Assembly (NCBI GenBank): GCA_003669255.1
Contig: QWPO01000105.1
Location: 1-5,810 of the forward strand
Source: Planctomycetota bacterium
GTDB lineage: Bacteria > Planctomycetota > Planctomycetia > Pirellulales > UBA1268
DNA: 5,810 nt
Reading direction: 5' to 3'
The notes under the pieces were generated by a model that ran no database searches, had not been told where the DNA came from, and was given only the letters and a program-made list of their open reading frames with translations. The position numbers and the translations under genes are program-made. Positions 1 through 5,810 of the stretch are shown here, piece by piece (position 1 is the first letter of the stretch; each line of letters opens with the position of its first letter).

Positions 1-3724
<3,724 letters not shown>

Positions 3725-3827
3725 GCCGTATTCTCGCGGTAGGCTGTTAGCAGGTGGGTGAGGCGAAACCTTTCGAGTTCGTCACCGTTCAACTGATACG
3801 GATCGCATATGAACCGCGTGGTATTGA

Positions 3828-3856
3828 AAAGCCGACCGGCCGTGAGGCCGCGGGCG
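3828..3856 (+). repeat. GNRA-loop palindromic repeat, copy A1
   Basis: This 29-base unit is repeated exactly at 3931-3959. It folds as CGGCC (3837-3841), loop GTGA (3842-3845), GGCCG (3846-3850). The stem extends by CCG (3832-3834) with CGG (3851-3853) across a two-base AC bulge. The loop is of GNRA type if transcribed. The unit sits in non-coding DNA between two unrelated genes, as expected of REP-like elements. Pairing and identity are seen directly; the REP comparison is inference. Confidence 0.75.
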
Positions 3857-3888
3857 AATCACGCCGGACGCGGTGTCTGGTGGTGGGT

Positions 3889-3915
3889 CGCCCCACGCCT
3901 TACGGCGTTGGGCTT
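3889..3915 (-). repeat. GNRA-loop palindromic repeat, diverged inverted copy B
   Basis: Read on the minus strand, this unit begins AAGCC, carries the core GCCGTAAGGC and ends GGGGCG. By hand alignment it matches copies A1 and A2 at 22 of 26 aligned bases, with three single-base gaps. It forms a hairpin at 3890-3913: ten-base arms with one mismatch around a four-base loop, TTAC on the plus strand and GTAA (also GNRA) on the minus strand. The stem differs from copy A (CGCC/GGCG against CGGCC/GGCCG) yet both arms changed together, which suggests the fold is what is kept. Confidence 0.7.
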
Positions 3916-3930
3916 GGACGGTGTTTTGTG

Positions 3931-3959
3931 AAAGCCGACCGGCCGTGAGGCCGCGGGCG
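3931..3959 (+). repeat. GNRA-loop palindromic repeat, copy A2
   Basis: This unit is identical to 3828-3856 over 29 bases, at a distance of 103 bases. Its hairpin is CGGCC (3940-3944), loop GTGA (3945-3948), GGCCG (3949-3953), extended by CCG (3935-3937) with CGG (3954-3956). Perfect identity beside the diverged copy B suggests a recent duplication or sequence homogenisation. Confidence 0.75.
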
Positions 3960-3994
3960 TTCCCTCACGCAGGGCTTTTCGCGGAGTGACCGAC

Positions 3995-3998
3995 GAGG
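3995..3998 (+). promoter_or_regulatory. Ribosome binding site of the PSCyt2/PSD1 gene
   Basis: GAGG lies eight bases upstream of the ATG at 4007, a normal Shine-Dalgarno spacing. It supports that start over the in-frame ATG at 4055, which falls inside the hydrophobic signal segment. Confidence 0.6.
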
Positions 3999-4006
3999 CT
4001 GATGTC

Positions 4007-5810
4007 ATGATCGGGCTGCGAAAGACACGATCGAGACTTGCCGTGGCCGTGGCCATGGCCGCCGTGGTGGTGGCCACAACGTGCCTGGCAGCCAACCGCG
4101 CGAAGCCCGCCCGGGCGGCGCCGAGGTCTGGTCTGCCGGCCGCGGTGACGACACCGCCTACCGGGCCCGTGATGAAGGTGGCGGCGGTCGACGCCGGTCG
4201 ACGCGGTCGAGTGCATGCCGAGGCGGCCGAAATCGACGCGCATCTCGCCGCTCGCTGGCAGGAGCACAGCGTCGAGCCGTCGCCGCCCCTCGACGACGCC
4301 CAGTTCGTCCGCCGGATCCACCTCGAACTCGCCGGCCGGATTCCCACGTACGAGGAGACGGTGGCATTTTTTCGCGACACCGCCTCCGACAAACGCGACC
4401 AACTGATCGAGCGGCTGCTCGCGAGCTCCGACTACGTCAGCCACTTCTACAACTACTGGGCCGACGTGCTGCGTCTCTCCGAGCGGCCCCAGAAGAACCT
4501 CCTCTTCGAGCCCTACCTAGCGTGGGTCAAGGACTCGATTCGCACGAATCGTCACTACGACGATTGGGTGCACGAGATGCTCACCGCCGACGGTCGCCTC
4601 TGGGAGAACCCCGCCGTGGGCTTCCAACTCCGCGACGACGGCATGCCGCTGCCTTATGTAGACAACACCGTCCGCGTGCTGCTCGGCACGCAGATCGGCT
4701 GTGCCCAGTGCCACGACCATCCGTTTGATCACTGGACGCAGCACCAGTTCTACGAACTCGCGGCCTTCACCGCGGGCACCCGGACGCGGCTCGGCGGCGC
4801 GGTGAAGTCGGCGAAACCCGGCGCGGAGGCAAAGCCGGTCCCGCCGCCAGCCGTGCGCACGCTCGTCAAGGAAGCTCGCGACTCGAAGGGCAAGAAGGCC
4901 GGGGCCCTAGTGCAGTTCATTCAGGCCAACGCCACCTCGGTGAGTTTCCGCGACACCGCGCTGAAACTCCCCCACGACTACCAGTATGACGACGCGAAGC
5001 CGTCTGCTCCGGTGGAGCGGGAACTGCTCTGGGGCAAGGTGCCCGCCGGCGTCCGCAACGCCGGCGGCCGCGAGCAGCTTGCCGGGTGGATGGTGTCGCG
5101 GACAAATCGCCAGTTCGCCCGGACGATCGCGAACCGCTTCTGGAAGAAAGTCATGGGTGTGGGGCTCGTCGAGCCCATCGACGATTTTCGCGAGGAGAAT
5201 CCCGCGAGCGATCCGGAACTGCTCGAGCACCTCACCGATCTCGTGCTCCGCCTCGACTTCGATCTCCGCGAGTATGTCCGCGTGCTCGTCTCGACCTCCG
5301 CCTACCAGCGGCGGGCGGTGATTCACGACACCACGGACGAGCAGCCTTACCGCTACCCGGGGCCAGCCCTTCGGCGGATGACGGCTGAGCAGGTCTGGGA
5401 TTCCATCGTGGGTCTCATTGCCCTCAATCCCTGGAGCGTCCAGCGGCCGACGGCGGTGGAGATTGCAAACGTGGCCGGCGTCGACCTCCGCACCGCCACC
5501 ATCGACGACGTCGAGCAGCAGTTCGACCGGTTCGTGAAGGAGTATGGCCCCGGGGCCTACCAGCGGCGGCTCAACAAGGTCTGCGGGTATCGGGGGCAGT
5601 GGCTGCTCAAGGCGAGCGAGATGCCGGCGCCGCTGCCGCTGGGCCACTTCCTCCGGCAGTTCGGCCAGAGCGACCGGGAGACGATCGAGGGCGGGCGGAC
5701 TGTTCCGACCATTCCGCAGACCCTGGCGATGTTCAACGGCCCGATCACTCACGCGATGCTCGAGGAACGCTCCGTGGTGTATGAGACCGTGATGGAACAC
5801 GATGCCGACG
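4007..5810 (+). CDS. Secreted PSCyt2/PSD1 (DUF1549-DUF1553) protein, 3' end outside window
   Basis: The frame stays open for 601 codons to the window edge. The N-terminus is a signal peptide or membrane anchor: basic residues 5-10, a hydrophobic core at 11-28, and a plausible cleavage near CLA-A (28/29). Residues about 75-256 match PSCyt2/DUF1549: FVRRIHLELAGRIPT from F100, then CAQCH at 232-236, a CXXCH motif, followed by DHPFDHWTQ and FYELAAF near 248. A Lys/Pro/Ala-rich stretch at about 260-300 separates this from PSD1/DUF1553, which starts near 354: NRFWKKVMG from N376, VEPIDDFREENP, and MTAEQVWDSI from M458. The late LAMFNGP motif suggests only a short C-terminal part is missing. These proteins are exported and strongly expanded in planctomycetes, often paired with DUF1501 proteins. 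Their biochemical role is unsettled. CXXCH could bind haem c, but a single conserved CXXCH in this family does not prove it. No link to the upstream lipid genes is evident. Confidence 0.92.
   Translation, partial: MIGLRKTRSRLAVAVAMAAVVVATTCLAANRAKPARAAPRSGLPAAVTTPPTGPVMKVAAVDAGRRGRVHAEAAEIDAHLAARWQEHSVEPSPPLDDAQFVRRIHLELAGRIPTYEETVAFFRDTASDKRDQLIERLLASSDYVSHFYNYWADVLRLSERPQKNLLFEPYLAWVKDSIRTNRHYDDWVHEMLTADGRLWENPAVGFQLRDDGMPLPYVDNTVRVLLGTQIGCAQCHDHPFDHWTQHQFYELAAFTAGTRTRLGGAVKSAKPGAEAKPVPPPAVRTLVKEARDSKGKKAGALVQFIQANATSVSFRDTALKLPHDYQYDDAKPSAPVERELLWGKVPAGVRNAGGREQLAGWMVSRTNRQFARTIANRFWKKVMGVGLVEPIDDFREENPASDPELLEHLTDLVLRLDFDLREYVRVLVSTSAYQRRAVIHDTTDEQPYRYPGPALRRMTAEQVWDSIVGLIALNPWSVQRPTAVEIANVAGVDLRTATIDDVEQQFDRFVKEYGPGAYQRRLNKVCGYRGQWLLKASEMPAPLPLGHFLRQFGQSDRETIEGGRTVPTIPQTLAMFNGPITHAMLEERSVVYETVMEHDAD

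Larger units (their letters stand above)
3826..3980 (+). other. Composite palindrome cluster (REP/BIME-like) or structured leader RNA
   Basis: The 155-base segment is bounded by an eight-base inverted repeat, GAAAAGCC (3826-3833) and GGCTTTTC (3973-3980). It contains the three GNRA-loop hairpins in +, -, + order. Between A1 and B a further seven-pair stem is possible, 3862-3868 with 3876-3882, using two G-T wobbles that would pair only in plus-strand RNA. A small hairpin (CCCT 3962-3965 with AGGG 3971-3974) precedes a short T run. A second stem, GTGGG (3883-3887) with CCCAC (3892-3896), would compete with hairpin B. The segment ends 26 bases before the next start codon, so it would lie in that gene's leader if transcription starts upstream. 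I see no convincing promoter in 3725-3825. A repeat cluster is the more likely reading, a regulatory RNA the alternative. Confidence 0.45.

Noticed and set aside
3764..3775. Small palindrome CGAAA-CC-TTTCG after the fusion gene
   Set aside because: Five-base arms around a two-base loop make a poor hairpin, there is no T run, and it is expected by chance.
3824..3829. TTGAAA as a possible -35 promoter box
   Set aside because: The sequence 16-18 bases downstream is GC-only repeat DNA with no -10-like element.
3754..3948. 64-codon open frame on the plus strand starting with GTG
   Set aside because: It runs through repeat copies A1 and B and into A2, shows no recognisable protein signature, and has no good ribosome binding site. 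It is explained by GC-rich repeat DNA.
3828..3959. CRISPR array, because a 29-base repeat recurs exactly
   Set aside because: There are only two exact copies, the interval of 74 bases between them is too long for a spacer, it contains an inverted relative of the repeat, and there are no cas genes nearby.
3962..3980. Possible Rho-independent terminator (CCCT/AGGG hairpin followed by CTTTTC)
   Set aside because: The stem is only four pairs and the T run four bases. It sits just upstream of a start codon rather than after a gene, so it was noted within the composite element but not called.
4907..5800. Minus-strand open frame (297 codons) opposite the PSD1 domain
   Set aside because: It lies wholly opposite conserved DUF1553 motifs and shows no domain signature of its own, so it is an antisense shadow.

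Overview
The window is very GC-rich and reads as chromosomal DNA of a planctomycete, probably Pirellulales-like. The strongest taxonomic clue is the right-hand gene, a secreted PSCyt2/PSD1 (DUF1549/DUF1553) protein. That architecture is greatly expanded in Planctomycetota and relatives and rare elsewhere. The intergenic DNA also carries small palindromic repeats.

Left part (1-3724, + strand): the end of a fatty-acid beta-oxidation operon. It opens with the last 86 codons of a thiolase (acetyl-CoA acyltransferase). The thiolase stop overlaps the next start codon as ATGA. The following gene encodes a 1154-residue protein that fuses an AMP-forming fatty acyl-CoA ligase (FadD-like) to an acyl-CoA dehydrogenase (FadE-like) with a very-long-chain-type C-terminal extension. 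One polypeptide would therefore activate a fatty acid and carry out the first oxidation, and the thiolase would perform the last step of the same cycle. The hydratase and hydroxyacyl-CoA dehydrogenase are not in the window and may lie upstream.

Middle (3725-4006): a 282-base non-coding gap. Its right half holds three small palindromes in +, -, + orientation. All share the core GCCGTRAGGC and fold into hairpins with GNRA-type loops (GTGA or GTAA). The cluster resembles a REP/BIME-type repeat, or it may be a structured leader RNA of the next gene.

Right part (4007 to the window end, + strand): a secreted or membrane-anchored PSCyt2-PSD1 protein with a CXXCH motif, cut off by the window edge. 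It appears to be a separate transcription unit, functionally unrelated to the beta-oxidation genes.

The most unusual items are the ligase-dehydrogenase fusion and the oppositely oriented GNRA-loop palindrome cluster. I saw no mobile element, CRISPR array, tRNA or rRNA.
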